DNA of 64,000 nt, taken from contig JAUDYN010000008.1 of assembly GCA_030407005.1 (NCBI GenBank), positions 248,001 to 312,000 of the forward strand. The letters are read 5' to 3'. Shown piece after piece: positions 48,643 through 61,400 of this stretch (positions within the stretch are counted from its first letter, which is position 1; each line of letters begins with the position of its first letter). The notes beneath the pieces were generated by a model that was given only the letters and a program-made list of their open reading frames with translations, did no database searches and was not told the origin of the DNA. The stretch comes from Desarmillaria ectypa (taxonomy: Eukaryota > Basidiomycota > Agaricomycetes > Agaricales > Physalacriaceae). The position numbers were made by a program, and so were the translations under genes.

Positions 48643-49185
48643 TTACTTTCGACAAGCATCGTATTGGACGTCTCTCAAGAACATAGCAGTTTTATGTACA
48701 CGCAGAGGTTGATTACTAGTTCTTATACTATAGGATAAGCAGTGCGAATACAACAACAAATCAGAGCGTAAAGCTCGAAAGGTCGTGGTATCAACTCGTT
48801 GTCGAAGGGCGTAAGATTCACAAACATCACGAAGACAATGGCACCATATCCCAGCCAGAGCCTGAGGACCATTACCTTCCGGATCAGAGAGATCAGCTGC
48901 TAGTGTAAAGTTGTCCCAGTTAAGGCTCGGACCGCATAAAGCACGGTCCAAGGCGTTCCAGTTGTTTATCATTCTCCCTCCGATGGAAAGTTCAGCGCCT
49001 GCCCACCAGAGAGCATAATTTTCAGCCTTTGCAGTGCGTCCGTAACAGGAAGGGTTCTGAGCACTTCCATCCACTACTCGACGGCGAAGATGTAGCCATA
49101 GTTGAAGGCTAGGGCAACCGTCAAATTGACCTCCCTAAGGCCGGAGATCTGGAGGGTAGGGACTCGGTTGTCTGGGAGAAGTCGA
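48643..49185 (-). pseudogene. P6: C-terminal fragment of the leucine-rich paralog family
   Basis: Only the last third of the family is recognisable. The upstream part reads VPTLQISGLREVNLTVALAF (compare P2 IPNLHWFRFTIHLNY) and hits a stop; a second frame then gives ALWWAGAEL and NWNALDRALCGPSLNWDNFT, the WxxLDxALC signature. The CLP motif is replaced by CLRDVCESY. The N-terminal motif and leucine-rich core are missing. It faces P5 tail to tail, 129 bp apart, so the pair may stem from a local inverted duplication. Confidence 0.75.
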
Positions 49186-50667
49186 GTCGGCGAACAAGTG
49201 GCAAATGAATTTCTCGCCCGTCCGTAGCTTTGAGCTTGGGCTGCCATTCAACGTTACCGATGAAAAAGGAGATGAGAGAAGACAGAAGACAGGAGGTGAG
49301 AATAATATTTATAAACAGTCAAAAGACCGACTATCCAGTAACTTCTTAGAGGAATGGAATGGAGTCGACCTGTTACACAGTGCGAAAATCTGCAAAAATT
49401 GGCCTCCCAAAGGCTGCTTTCGGGAAAAAAATAAAATTAAAAAAAAGTGCGGATAGATCAGTCAGGTGATCCGGCAGTGCCGTACTTTCTTGTTCTGTTT
49501 CGGCGTCCTTGCATGATTCGGTGGGGGTTGGAATGGTCGAAAAGGCTGTTATGTTCGCCCGCACTGGTGTGCGTGCGAACGCCTAGGCCTCGGATCCATT
49601 TCCAGCTTTCCGGACGTTCGTGTCTTGCAATTTGATAGCTGTCCAGGCGGCCGTCACGAACGACATTTGCTTCCTCAGATTTGCTTCATTCACATCGATG
49701 TCGCGCAGGCTCAACAATACTCGGCCCTTGTATCCCGAGAACCATGACCCGACTACGAGTGCGGCACATTCGAATCACTGACGGCATGTCAGGTTCAGTC
49801 ATGCCTAGGAACTGATGCCCCTTAGGAGCCAGTTCGGAACCTCTGCTATAAGTAGGCTTCCATCAATATATTGCATGGTGTCGCCGGTCAAAAATCGAAA
49901 CCTCTTTGTTGATACTGTTCTGCCTTGTCAGTTGAGTCCACGTCTGTCCGCATTCGTGATTGTAACTAAACAACTTGTTTAGAAAAACTCGACATGCGAT
50001 GGACAGGGCTCGTGCCTTAGTTTTATCTGATCAAAAAATCCTCCTAAAATCTTCCCGTCAAAATTGTTTTTCTGTTTATACTTAGTCAACGTATTCAGCT
50101 CGATCCAAAGTCCCTTTTTGGTACATTATAACTGCGGACTCAAGGTCAACATGACGATGATGATGCTCGACATCAAATGGTTTTTCAGCCCCATATGACC
50201 TTGTGCAGTACCCACACCACACCGACAAACCGAATCAAACAAGATATGAAACAACTACATTGATAAGTAAGGCGTAATCTAGTTCTGCACCCTCAGTCTG
50301 CGACCTAACCTCAGGCCTGCTGTGCGAGCTTGGTTATATGTGATTCTTTCATATTTCTGTCCGTCACTTAAATCGAAGAGTAAGCGATGATTTCCGCATG
50401 CGAAAACTGTTGGAATTTGAGAGTTGAGCCAAGATGATGGCAATCCGGCATCATGCCGAACTTGCTGATTAAGAGAGAAATATTAGGAAACATGTAGAAG
50501 ATTCTAGTACATTAGCATTTAGTATATAAGTAGGTACAGTAGTGTACATCTGCATGCGTTTTCAGAGCTTATCCAAGCGCAATACTATTGGCCTGACACT
50601 GCACATGTACTAACTGGGAATGAACTGATCTACTCATCCCCCGTTTTTCACAACAAAAACACACCAA
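49186..50667. other. Intergenic, no recognisable gene
   Basis: About 1.5 kb with short frames and no motif. No sign of a 5' exon for the following seven-helix pseudogene. Confidence 0.5.
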
Positions 50668-52024
50668 TGCTTATCTCTATACAGTGTTAATAGATATTTA
50701 CATTATCCATGGTGTTGTGGCCATATTCAACTCTCTCCAACTTTTGGGCATGAGCCTCTTACTGGTCGTCCTAATACCTGCCCTGTTTTTTGCTTGTATC
50801 CACAGGAGAGAACTTGGTATGTGATGATTGTTTCCGGCATCGTGTATAGTCTCTATTACGTGCTTCTGATGATTCTTGGCCAGCAACTTGGACCACAACC
50901 CTCCTTTGTGCTCTGTCTTTTTCAATCCTGTTTGATCTATTGCGCCCCCGTTGTGTATGTATCCTTCTGCAAAGGTTTTTCTATTGCTGAAGACGTCTTT
51001 CCAGACTCGTCTCGTTCTCTCTGGCATTTTTGGTTGAGGTACGCTTGTCGTTCCGTAAACCTCCCTACACAGGCATGCACTGACTTCATGACGGTGCAAG
51101 GTTTTCCTTGCTTTGTCCCACGAAATCTATGGGAGGACATCGGCGTCATCAACTCGTACACAGACACTGGTCAGTCGCTCTTCTTCAATTTGATTCTTAT
51201 GTTTTTACAGCATGCATACATCTAGCTGCTGGCAGTTCCTTTGTTTATCTATATGGTGGTTTTCTCCACGACTCTCTTGGTAACAGGAGTTGCTTCTTAC
51301 ACTTGGAAAATGCGCTGACACATGTTATAGATGGGTCTACAACAACGCGAGACCATAGAACATGATGAATGGTGCCTATATTTCACTCAACAGCCTCATC
51401 TCCGTGAGTCTTTAACCGACTTGTTGCTCCATGAGTGACATGGTCTTGTAGGGCTCTTATTACCGCCATCTTTGTCCTGATTGAGGCATCGACTATGATT
51501 GTTTTAGAAGGTAAGCCCAAGGCACCACCGTTGCATTTTCTAAAGGCTTACAGGCTGTCCGCAAGTATTTATGGCAGTCCTCTTATGGAAAACTAAGAGA
51601 AGACTGAGGTCAATCGGCGCTGATGGTAACTTCTCTTCGATCTTCCTTCCAGGTCTCTTCTTCTGATCCTTAACGTTTGTTGTGCACGTTCTTGTCAGTA
51701 TTGGGTTGGTATTCACTTTTTTTTCATAAGATGACGACCAGTCATTAATAGAATCAGTGCATCCATCCTTCTTTTTCCAACCCGTGACTCGCCCTTTTGG
51801 AGGGTAGCATTGACCATGCGTAAGTACTCACACGCACCTCACTGAGTATTATTGACCATACGAATCAGCCCCAATTGGAATGGCATTGTCGTTTGGGATA
51901 CAAAAAGTAAGAAATTAGTCTTCCATAGGTTGCCTTGATCTCACTATTGAGCGGACAGGACATGATAGCGCTTTATTGGCACCGTAAAAGAAGTGATCAT
52001 GTCGAAGATGACAGGTCAATCTGA
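50668..52024 (+). pseudogene. Broken inverted copy of the seven-helix membrane protein gene
   Basis: This is a close copy of the gene at 11420-13010, in opposite orientation. Shared blocks include VVAIFN-LQLLG, SGIVYSLYYVLLMILGQQLG, LCLFQSCLIYCAPVVYVSFC, the GTTATAG-ATGGGTCT splice region, an EASTMIVLEG exon, and ALSFGIQK-DMIALYWHRKR at the end. The intact copy has AGGATGAGGACTTGG where this one has AGGAGAGAACTTGG, a one-base loss that breaks the frame near 50806. The N-terminal exon (MLPMTYDP and the first helix) is absent. Similarity extends into introns, so it came from a DNA copy rather than a retroposed mRNA. Confidence 0.82.
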
Positions 52025-55000
52025 CATTTCATCCGATGCATCCAGAAAGCTCTGTCATGGTGGTGGTGCAGGTTGGGATGTTTACCAGCACTGAGTCTGA
52101 TTTAGGTATTCGTGTGTCTCCAGGGTGACAGTTGGAAGTGTCGATTTCACAGTCTCCATCAGGATGTTCGGATGTATGTCACAACCTGTCATTTATTATC
52201 ATAATTATGCTTTTATACCTTCGTCTCGTAACACCACCCTTTGCACGTATCTACCCGAATATGCCAGAATATACCAAATCCAGCCGACCACTGCGTAGAC
52301 TGTCTCAAAAAACAATGCTGTAAGTAAGAAGATGGATCACGAACTCGACGCAAGGTACGAGTGGCTCGAGCTTGTGCCCGGCTAAGGTATAAGCTGAGTG
52401 TAGTCGCACGCCTTATTTTGATCTAGTTGTACATAGTCGCTCACCGTTCTTCGCAGCATTCAATAGGTCTGCTCATTCTCGTCCTTCTCCCCAGCTTGCA
52501 GACCTCGCATTTTGCAACCCACCTACCTGAAACTTGATAGCTGTTCGGGTTCGTTTGTCTGTTGCATCACGTATCTCGCTGTCGGCCAGTCAAGAACCTC
52601 CCAAACACCTGGGTATTTCACTTCTTCAGGTGACGCTTGGTCACCCTTCCTGACTTCTGAAAGGGAGGAAGTCGTCCCCTTTACGAGCGGCATACTCACC
52701 CCCCAACCCCCAAGATAATCTGTATCTTGGTTCACTCTTTCTCAGATCTTACTCCATCCGACTTTAGATAAATCAGCCATGTTTATCGGGTTTAGATGTA
52801 GTTTACACAAGGGTAATCGTCGAGTGAGTACCCACGTACCGATGCTCACCTACTCCACTCATGTGTCTCCGCCTCTCAGGCCGAAAGCGAGACACAAATC
52901 CTCTCCGCCTTTGCATTAGCGAGGCTGCAAGCAAGAAGGACAATGTGCGTGAATCATTGCTATACCAATGCTTCCCACATCCCCCTCACTCTCCACCTAA
53001 CTCAGGTCGCAAGCGAGTCTATATTCCCTCCGCCTTTGAGGCCGCAAGTGAGGAGAATATAAGTGAGTCGAACTCCCGCTCTTATCTTGACAGTGCTCGG
53101 TAACTCCCACCAGACAGGTCGCAAGTGGAGTCAGAGCATATTTGATTTAGCGACGACACCTGGCGAGCGGGGAAAAATGGAGAGACCAGCCTCTCTCCGT
53201 TGCGCCCTCACCGTCTCGCCAGGTATGATCCAATATTCTCTCTCTGTTGCTTAGTTCTCACTGCCTCGGTAGTTTACATCTTTACCCACCCTCAAACGTC
53301 TCTCCTGTTCATATCCTGTTTGTCTTTCATCTTCACAGACCACGTACCATACAGAACGCTATGCCACGTAGCTACATCGTTTGTATTCCCACCCTGCGAC
53401 TCATACACGACGCAATCCACCTGGGTCCCTCTCACCGTGTGGGGGGGGCCCGTTCCTTGGCTACACTCGCTCTCAGTCAGCCGAACTCGAGACGATTGGC
53501 ATACGGTCTTAGCTTGATAGAAGTCTGGACACTGCGACAGCGACATGGCACTGAAAGAAAAGTCAAGCACATCCCATCGACAGGTCAGCCCTTTCGCGAA
53601 AGACCCCTCAGCCCTAGCCAAATATTCATCACTTTCGACTAATAGGAGAGCTATACTTATTGAACTCAATTCAACTTGCTGAAATCCCCAACTCCACAGT
53701 ATACTATTTTCGTATATCCGCTGCTGCAAATACACCATGAGCTCGCTTGAGTGATAATGAGAGGATGAACATGATTGTTCAACTGCCACGTTGACAAGAA
53801 CTGGTAGTAGGAGTGGTTAATATAGAAGTCTGATGGTATCATTCGTCAAAGGAGGGATGCATCCTGAAGCGTTGTGAAACAGACAGCGAGGCACCCACGA
53901 ATCTGCCTCGGATCCGAAATGCGGCAACTGATATTCAGCCGTCAAAGTTAGATTTCAATTCAACTTTTATGAACGAACTTTTCGGAGGCGACCCAATGGA
54001 GACTTAGTTTCTGCATTGATGGAAGCCAGTGAAGATTGAAGAGGACTGGTAGCTCGGATGACTCGGTGACAACAAAGGGTAAGCTTAAATGCCATATTGC
54101 TTCCATTCGGCTTCGTTTGTTGCCAGTCAGGAAGGGAAAAGATGTTCTACCCGCGAGTGAGCTAGTGAACGGCAGAAAAACACTTCCCTGATAGGATCTT
54201 ATGGATGGGTTATCAGAAGAGAAGGAAGAGAAGATCAACATCAGCTTGCTCCGGTCAAGTACTATTCGTGCTTCATTCAAGCGCCCCAAGATGGTAGCCT
54301 CGAATTTTTGCGCATTAGAGTTCACAGAAAGCAGTGTTGTTACAATGTGAAGATTAAGACTCGGTGACGGCCCCAGCACCCACGGATCATGGATTTTTGC
54401 AAGAAAAAACAACTGAAAGCTCCCTTCGCAGTCAGCATGATGCCAACATCCGCGGGAAGTTACCGTGCATTCAGTTGTTGAGCTTTTTGTTACCCTGTTT
54501 TAGCCTTCACTTGAGATGAAATTCGGCGCTGACAGAGATCGCAGATGAGCTTGCTTCATTTGTGCCTGTTAAAACGATCAAGACCCGTTCATAGTCTCAG
54601 AACGCTCTAGCTGCCTTGCGAATGGCTTGTGTTATTGAAGCAGTATTACAGCTACTACTGTGTACGGGAGAATAGCACAATGATTTGGCGGTTGTTTGGA
54701 CCTCAGTCTGATTCTTGAATAGGCTGAGTCCAGTGGCAACGGTCACGGTCAGAGGTGTGTCGCTGCGAATTGATCGGCATCCTGCTTGATTTGGTATTTC
54801 TATCACCCCAGCATCTTTTCATCAACGTCAACTGCAGTACCAAGCGTCCATTTCCTGCAATATTATTAAGCCTTTCAAACACTGGTGCTGCGATTATCTG
54901 CTCTCTGGGTGAAGACAGTAAATGTTTCAGCGGGCATTTGACATTTTGGAGAAATGATTCAAAGTACCGAGCTATAGGGAAGGAAATTCCCTCCAGAGCG

Positions 55001-55557
55001 TTATAGGTGATCTACCAGACTTCTATTTCATGGCTCCAGGTTTGTATAATGACAACGTCCAAGTTTTCTACCCCATGGTGGTGGGCATGCTGCTGCGCCG
55101 TTTTTTCAGCATTTGCTCTCGGACTTTATCCTGCAGTTTGCTTCCTACTTGTGTCGTGCTCGGACATTCCCTATCTGCAGACGTTTGGATGTTGCCTCAG
55201 ATAGCATGTGCGAAAGCGAAGAAAATACCACCTGAGTAGGAATACGAGCTTTTCGACGTGGTCGGCATCATTCTAATGGTTGTTTCAGAATTAGAATGAA
55301 GCTCTTCTATCTGCTCATGATTATGACGCAATTGACGAACGTCAAATATATTCAAGGATGCTCATCTCGGAGATTATCGATTATTTGCAGAGACACGAAG
55401 TAAACGTTATCATAAATGCGATATATCTGGGGGAAGAACTACCTAGAATCGTCGAGATGCCATCAATAATTGTGATAAATATCAATTGAATGGTCACTGA
55501 TATATATTGTGGGCTGGAACTGCTCTCTGTTGTTTGACCAATCTACCTGTCCGGTCG
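52025..55557. other. Intergenic with a tandem repeat
   Basis: 3.5 kb without a recognised gene. It holds the degenerate tandem repeat at 52875-53140. A minus-strand frame at 53960-54412 is leucine-rich (150 codons) but matches nothing I can name. Confidence 0.45.
52875..53140 (+). repeat. Degenerate tandem repeat with CAGGYCGCAAGYGAG core
   Basis: The core CAGG-C/T-CG-C/A-AAG-C/T-GAG recurs near 52878, 52992 and 53116, with related GAGGC-GCAAG cores near 52920 and 53038; copies of TCCGCCTTTG lie between. Unit length is irregular (about 45-75 bp). It looks like an eroded minisatellite. Confidence 0.6.
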
Positions 55558-57161
55558 GAGACTTTCTTCGCGCCCAACGGCCAACGATTTGCAAAGGGCG
55601 GGCAATTTAATGATGGTTATCACGGATATAGCGGACTGTGAAGTGACATACCCCGATGAGATGTACGGCGGACCTCAGCAGGGTGATTTTGTCAACACAA
55701 TCGATCGTCAATCTAACCGCCATCTACCATTCCTCCGATCTCAATGGCAGTGAAACCAACTTGCGGGGTCTCGATCACTTCTTTCGTGAGCAATCAAGCC
55801 AAGTTTGAATCCGTCCCGTTATTTCCACTAAAAAATAAAACGTAGATCATCAATTATCACAGCGCTGACCACCGTTCTTCATCTTTTCAGGCATACCTTA
55901 GCCCTGTCAAAAGTGTACGATCCAATTCTCTCACCCTTGCTAAGCATCAGGTACGGTTTGACAATGCGTATGGGACATATCGGCCTATAATCGCCATGAT
56001 AGGCTCCTAAGACCCACTGGGCCCACATCAGTAGCATTCCCTTGACTGCATCCGTTGTCGAATTTGCTACCGAAAGTGGAGAGTCCACCCGATATACTGC
56101 CACTGCTAACAGAGAGGTCATTGTCACATGCGGTTCTATCCAGGTTTTCTCTCATCTTGGTTATTCAACGATCTCTGCCATACCGGCTGGCCATTTCGGT
56201 CTCCTACGCTACTTCAACTTTCTGGAGTCAGCGACTCTGATGTCCTGGGATCTCTTGGAGTCGATACCCACATTGATCTCAAGATGGTCGGCAAAAATGT
56301 CCAGGAGCAGTACTTGCCATCATCGTGCTAATGTTACCTGGGCACAACTTATTTATTATTCCTGGACCATGACAGTAACTTTGATTATGGAGGCCGTGGT
56401 CCTTCGGATGCCATTGATCAACCAGAACAGTGAATTGGACTTTCATATGAGATCCGTATGTTAATTAACGTCGCGCGTCGGTACCTATTGTTCTTTTCTT
56501 CAATAGTAGTCTCCCAGCATGAGCTTGGTTGTTTAGTTCGTGCCATTCGTTCTAACGTTTTTCCGAAGTGCTCTTGGTATCGATCAGTGGTGGTTACTCC
56601 CATTTAGCGGAGAAGCCGTCCAAATATCGGTACGCAGAACTGTCCAACTGTACCCAGACCATTTTATTTATCTATTTCATAGACAACGGATCTGTTCACT
56701 CAGCTGGAAATTAACGTGAACCATTTCTCCGTTGACTGGGACCTCGATGTCCAGTCCAGATCACCAGCTCCCGGCTGTCTTGTACTAGTCCTATTCTTAC
56801 TAGCCCTCCGCTCAGGTCAGCGGTGTTTTGAGGCCGAAATTGACTTGGGTGTTTATGGCGAACTGTATAGTGACCTCTCGACCGGCGAGTCTATCCCAGG
56901 GACCAATGTCTTCATAGCGGTGTCGCACTCAATTGGGACACTGGGTGTGGTAAAACGTAGTCTTGGCAGTACGTTGATATTTTCTTTTTGACTTACACTA
57001 TCTGGATCATCGTGCAGGTGTTGTCTACTCTCAGCTCAAGGTTTACGATACCTTTAACGTTCGCGTTATTGACGCTTCGGTTGTGCCTTTGCACGCTAGC
57101 GCTCATCTTGCGGCAGGGTGTTGCCAAAAAGGTGGCAGATCTTGTCAAGGCCTCGTATTGA
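55558..57161 (+). pseudogene. GMC oxidoreductase (aryl-alcohol oxidase-like) pseudogene
   Basis: GMC family blocks appear in correct order but in changing frames: ETFFAPNGQRFAKGGQFNDG and YHGYSG; VTYPDEMYGGPQQGDFVNTI; INYHSADHRSSSFQAYLSPV; VEFATESGESTRYTATANRE followed by VIVTCGSIQ; LSGVSDSDVLGSLGVDTHID and VGKNVQEQ; NVNHFSVDWDLDVQ; VSHSIGTLGVVKRSLG, GVVYSQLKVYDTFNVRVIDA and SVVPLHASAHLAAG. The C-terminal catalytic pair lies in the VSHSIGT (first His) and ASAHL region. The N-terminal FAD-binding (GxGxxG) part is not found, and several stops and frameshifts intervene, including one before VAKKVADLVK. Intact relatives are secreted flavoenzymes producing hydrogen peroxide in wood decay. Confidence 0.9.
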
Positions 57162-57571
57162 GTGTCTCGATGCCCTATACAAAATCAACATACCAGTAAT
57201 AATGGTTTCACCAGAGACAGGCTGTACAATGAAATTGCATCGGGTTCGCATGACCCTCGAACATGAAGAATCTCTCAGGTGTTTGGGATATATTATTATC
57301 TAGGCAACCCCACCGCGCGCTCAATACTTAATTCATGTCACGAGTAGGGCTACTCGAAGAGCTTTCCCCATGCATTCGGCATAGGTGAAGTGGGGCAAAG
57401 TTAATATTTAGCTCTACTCTCAACCAGGTCGGTCTCGTCTTTCCATATTGCCAAGAACCATCCCATGGACTGGGGGTGTCTGGAACTCTGGATACAATCA
57501 TATAAACTACGGTAGACGCATCGAAGTTTTCCCATCGAACGAATTCGCTCTCTTTCGATACATCTAACATC
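57162..57571. other. Intergenic, promoter of the secreted protein gene
   Basis: A short gap between the GMC relic and the Y3-like gene; no other feature is seen. Confidence 0.5.
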
Positions 57572-58455
57572 ATGTACTTCTCTCTCGCCTTTCTCCTTTC
57601 TGGCTTCGCACTCATCAGCCCTGTCTTGTCAGGTATGTGTTCTACATTGACATAACCATTGTGCTAACACTTCTTGTAGAGGTTTGCGAAGGGCAGGTCA
57701 CCCTCAGCGAGTATTATATTGGCGCGGACAAGAACGTCAAGGTCGAGACTGTGTCATGCCCCGAGGGGTCTCTCACCAAGCGCGACGAGGTCTTTTCCCG
57801 ACAAGCTTCGAATGTTGCGAATGTCTGTGGAGCGCGGTGTAAGTGTATCTGCGTATTCTCCGTGTGGGAATTTCGATTGATGTAGACGACTAGGCGACAC
57901 GTACTGTTTCAATCCCAGTGGGGGTGGCCCGAATCCTAATGAGTGCCATGTAATTGCTGATGCACTTCGCTATGAAAGTCAACATACTGGTGCGTGTCTC
58001 TTTGATTTAAGGAATTTCTTCGAGTTCATAGTCAAATAGGGAACTTCTTCAATATTGCTAACGGTGTATGCTCGTATTCAATTCTAGATCATTGCTGTTC
58101 AGACCCTAACATATGTACAGACTGTTGGCAACAATATTGTCGTCATGACCTATAGCAGTTGCCTGTCCTTCTTTGCCAATCAAGTTAATGGGGTTCTGCA
58201 GTACTGTCGTAATGATTGGGTATGACGACGGGTCTTTGTTTGCTATGATTTATTAGCTCACTGCTTTCTTTCTCCACTATAGGCATCTGTCATTGACTGG
58301 GTCGCTCCGAACTGCCAGTCCACCCAGAATGCGCACGGTGGAGACTGCCTTGCTGCCGACGGAAGATGGTTTATCCAGTGAGTTTTTACGTGGCTACTAT
58401 AGGTCATGTTCTTTAACCAAGCGCGAATTTCACTTCAGGGTCCAGCATTCTTAAA
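57572..58455 (+). CDS. Small secreted cysteine-rich protein, Y3-like (basidiomycete)
   Basis: Seven short exons yield a protein of about 170 residues. Exon 1 encodes a signal peptide (MYFSLAFLLSGFALISPVLS). The mature part contains CGARCDTYCFNPSGGGPNPN, ECHVIADALRYESQ, NNIVVMTYSSCLSFFANQ, LQYCRNDWASVIDWVAPNCQ, AHGGDCLAADGRWFIQVQHS. The spacing of cysteines and the CxxDWA and GRWxxQVxH motifs recall a group of small secreted basidiomycete proteins related to the glycan-binding Coprinus protein Y3; the link is from memory and moderate. Proposed exon ends: 57632, 57838, 57989, 58065, 58219, 58377; the last intron must be spliced to reach VQHS and the stop at 58455. The donor GGT|GTATGC at 58066 was chosen because it alone keeps the frame. 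The protein probably acts outside the cell. Confidence 0.8.
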
Positions 58456-61400
58456 GCAATCAGTCATCTAACTGTTTGGAATGAAAGTAGCAATGAACAA
58501 TGCACGGACAGCGAGTCTTATTTGTTAAATGAAATAATCCCACGTACTCGGACATACATAGTACCAATTCGTCTTTCCAATTACCAATTGATAATCAATA
58601 TGTTTGAACTATATTTCTTATTATTGCTTTCCCCTAGAGCTGCCATCACCAGCATCTAGCACTCTCTGACGAGCTCGACCAAGTAGTATGGGGATTGCCC
58701 TGATCAAACCTACTGAGCACCATCATCCAAGACGAGATAACCTTAACCTAGCCTAGCTTCAAGTTGAGAGAACGGTCAGCGCGAGAGATGAGTCAAAGAC
58801 GAAGATACATACCGAATAAGAGAATTGTCTTTAAAATGCGTTAGGCAGGACAGAAGCAAACGAACCAGCATTGCACTATCTGTAAATGCATCAACAAAGC
58901 ATGAGTCAAGTAGAAACGAGGGTATGAGGAAAGGCGACCTCACAAATGCTCGGTGCTAGGCAACTCAGAGCAAGAGAAGACACTGTATTACCTGTTGCTT
59001 TGAGGTCCTTTCGTACTATGCCTCTTCCGACTATTCTTGTTTTTTTTGCTAGCTGGCTGGCTGAAATGCGAAACACCCCAATGAGGAAGAAAACGGTGAA
59101 AAACTTTGCTTGTCTGCGGGTTAGATGCTATATTTGTTTTGCGCGGCCTCACTTGGCCCAGAAATCGCCTTTTGCCTTCCTTCCACCATGTCGGCAGCCG
59201 AGTTTGAGATGATCGGGTAGTCAGGGAGCGTGGTAGCCCTTCACCTGGTTGACGTCGTTCCGATACAGGCTTTGCGGTAAGGACGAACCATGAGTATCTC
59301 ATTCATATAGAATCAAACGAAGAGACCTACTACATTTCACCCAAGCCCTCTGCTTGCTCGGCTGAATAGATAGGGGTCGCGATATTAAACTGATGATCGT
59401 TACTGCTTCCGCAGATGCTTTTGGACCCATAGGTACACAAAAACGTATACAGTCGTCATGAAACGTGACGACAATGCGGTGGTATCAATGACTATGAAAA
59501 ATGGAGCGCATAGAACGCGTGGGTTCTTTGTACTTTGTTTTTGCATTCTTGCATTCTCTTGGAGACCTAGGCCTCGAGCTGGCGTATGACAGGCTGGCCG
59601 CAGGCATTATACTAGAGGTGCCAGTTTGTCATGTCACCGACGACGATTAACTTCAGTCGTCAACCAAGGCAGTGCAGCGGGGACAGAATTGCTGTCTTGG
59701 AGGAAGCCCGAGTAATAGGCGAAGTGCTGGTAGTATCAGTGAGAACAAATGTAAGACTAAACAAATGCGTAGGGAGCCTGAGGCCTGAGGAGTCGAGGAG
59801 CTGGCGTTGTCCTTAAACATGCCCAATTATTGAAAGGAATGAAAAGTCTCGACGGACAACGTTCTATCTTATCTTTCTGATACTGAACGAGGTCAGTTCT
59901 CGGCCCTTCACGGCAGAAATTACAGAATGTAAAATTTCCAGGGTTATTATAGCATTGAGCAGCAGAACATGATAGACATGTATGTGTACAGAACGATCTG
60001 TCTGTGTGTCAGATAAGAGAAAGAAGAACAAATAGAGAACGCACAGAGTATAATTACAGCCGCATCCGGATGACTGAGGTAGAATAGCGAACTAGAGGAG
60101 ATTAATGAGATGCCTTGGGCAGGAAAAGAGACTCACGCGTTGATATAACTTCCTGGCTCCACCCGTATCTACAGCAAATGTCCAAGGAAGGTGCTCTTTG
60201 TTCTTCTTCCAAATAACAGGGCGGTTGGTTAAAAATGCCTTTTGAGTGAGACAGGCGTGCATACCAGCGGCGGATTCCTTCTTCTCTTTGTGGAGGCGGT
60301 TCTCCCCTGCAGCTGCCGAAGATATATAAAGGCTCGTATGCATAAAATATGATGCAGCTGCTTACTGATCTCCCTCGTCAAGCTAGAAATGCGGCTCTCC
60401 TTGCACAGAAATATATCGGCTTTTGTTTCACGTTTCCGGTACATGTTCGTGAAGGCGCTAAGGAGGCGAGGTTCATCTCTAGAGTGGAAATCATTACGAA
60501 AGACGGGTGGGCGAGTAGTTTGTGGACCGCGACAGTAGTAGTGGGTGAAGGAAAAGCGACTGGCTGATTTGGAAAAGTCTCATTGCCGTTTTCAGACAAC
60601 GCGTCGACTCCTTTTCAATAGCCTCGCTTTGATGATGCCAAGGACTTGATTAAGGAGTTATATTCTTTTCAAAACAGCCGAACATACTCGGATTTCGTCG
60701 ACCAGGATCGCCCGATATGAATTGACGAACAAACGTGAGACCTCGACGATTCCGTACCCTATAGCGAGTAAATGATGTATACTGGGTCACTGTGGAGGAC
60801 TTGAATACGTAAAACGGCGACGATAACGTCCACGAGCCTAGAGCTGGCGTTGAGCAACGTCGAATATGATAGAGTCAAAGAAGGTACCTGAGAAACCGAG
60901 GAGATTTTCGCAATAACGACGACTCTTGAATTCCTCCCACAAGTTTCTTCAAAACTCTGTACGTCATTTGCGAGTTTCCTGCATGAATAACGTCAGTTCA
61001 AGGGGAACAGACCCTGGGTATGCGATATGCGACAATCAGCGACGAGCCCGCCACCATTCTGCAGTCCTCCGCTATCGTTGTCGCGTGAGTTCGCCGTATC
61101 ATCAAGGTCGCCATCGACGAGTGAGTTCGTAACCGGCAGAATCCTAGAAATTGTATGTGTGTCAAGTCTCTTCTAGCAAGGGCCTTGACCGTCTAAAATG
61201 CAGCATCCGAAAATTGACGCGGTGAGCTGGATGAAATAAAGACGTCTTGGTATTGGCGTTGCAGGGCCTGATGTGGTACGAAGCAGAAAAGGAAATCCAC
61301 TGAACTTCAAAATCCTATCAGCCTCCTACTCTCATGTCGGTTTGTCATCGCATCCTGGACTGTTGGGATTTGCAACTTCAAGCATGCGCCACGATACCAG

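Noticed and set aside
53960..54412. Minus-strand leucine-rich frame of 150 codons, possible F-box/LRR tail
   Set aside because: Leucine content alone is not enough; I find no F-box, no family signature and no convincing splice partner.
58988..59302. Minus-strand basic frame of 104 codons
   Set aside because: Composition is Arg/Lys/Ser-rich with no motif, and the opposite strand is equally open.
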